DNA of 7,239 bases from Algoriphagus sp. (GTDB taxonomy: Bacteria; Bacteroidota; Bacteroidia; Cytophagales; Cyclobacteriaceae): contig JALRIY010000113.1 in NCBI GenBank assembly GCA_023255285.1, forward strand, positions 1-7,239, written 5' to 3'. Both the position numbers and the translations under genes were made by a program. Below are positions 7,034 to 7,239 of the stretch, piece after piece. The notes beneath the pieces were generated by a model. It was given only the letters and a program-made list of their open reading frames with translations. It was not told where the DNA came from and searched no databases. Within the stretch, counting starts at the first letter, position 1. Every line of letters begins with the position of its first letter.

Positions 7034-7239
7034 ATGCTTGACCGAATTATCCAGTGGAGTATTTCCAATAAATTTTTAATCTCCCTATTCATAGCTGTAT
7101 GGGTCGGTTTTGGTTGTTATTCCTTATTTAATTTACCTATTGGGGCAGTACCTGATGTGACCAATAACCAGGTTCAGGTCATTACCACATCGAGAAATCT
7201 TTCAACTCAAGACATAGAACAATACATCACGTATCCTAT
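7034..7239 (+). CDS. CusA/CzcA-family heavy-metal efflux RND transporter, N-terminal part (runs off the window)
   Basis: An ATG at 7034 opens a frame of 68 complete codons plus two bases, uninterrupted to the window edge. The product starts MLDRIIQWSISNKF, continues with a first transmembrane helix (about residues 13-33), and then shows LPIGAVPDVTNNQVQV, the hallmark of heavy-metal-efflux (HME) RND inner-membrane pumps, followed by an LSTQDIEQYITYP segment. These proton-driven pumps of about 1,000-1,400 residues export Cu/Ag, Zn, Co, Cd or Ni through a membrane-fusion protein and an outer-membrane channel. Neither partner is in the window; they may be encoded beyond the right edge. The ribosome-binding signal is weak. 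Only 37 bp separate it from the kinase gene and no terminator is seen there, so it is probably the same operon. Substrate cannot be assigned because the metal-site residues lie outside the window. Confidence 0.92.
   Translation, partial: MLDRIIQWSISNKFLISLFIAVWVGFGCYSLFNLPIGAVPDVTNNQVQVITTSRNLSTQDIEQYITYP

Overview
The window looks like chromosomal DNA of a Bacteroidetes (Bacteroidota), most likely a marine or freshwater Cytophagales-type bacterium such as the Cyclobacteriaceae/Algoriphagus group. This rests on moderate GC, the style of the encoded proteins, weak Shine-Dalgarno signals, and two exact matches to the Bacteroidetes -7 promoter element TAnnTTTG, one of them with a well-spaced -33 TTTG. 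The genus-level guess is inference.

Left part (1-2556): two divergent housekeeping genes. The 5' end of ligA (NAD+-dependent DNA ligase) runs leftward off the window. metG (methionyl-tRNA synthetase with an appended C-terminal tRNA-binding domain) runs rightward. The 227-bp gap between them holds a probable metG promoter and four copies of the heptamer TGGGTAA/TTACCCA, two of which form a perfect dyad.

Middle (2553-3326): a leftward lipoprotein gene of uncharacterised, DUF6503-like type. It converges on metG, and the two stop codons overlap by 4 bp, so no terminator fits between them.

Right part (3501-7239): a rightward cluster that looks like a metal-stress module. It begins with a strong Bacteroidetes-type promoter and a four-helix PepSY-TM membrane protein of the FoxB/PiuB type. 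A hairpin sits over that gene's stop codon. After a 143-bp gap come an OmpR-family response regulator and a sensor histidine kinase overlapping as ATGA, then 37 bp later the first 68 codons of a CusA/CzcA-type heavy-metal RND efflux pump. The likely logic is that the kinase senses a periplasmic signal (plausibly Cu, Ag, Zn, Co or similar) and phosphorylates the regulator, which activates the downstream efflux operon. The PepSY-TM protein may be a heme-containing transmembrane reductase working on a metal or metal chelate.

I found no RNA gene, insertion sequence, CRISPR array or phage feature. No component is clearly a new family. The points of interest are the gene combination, histidine patterns in the membrane proteins, and the small intergenic repeats.
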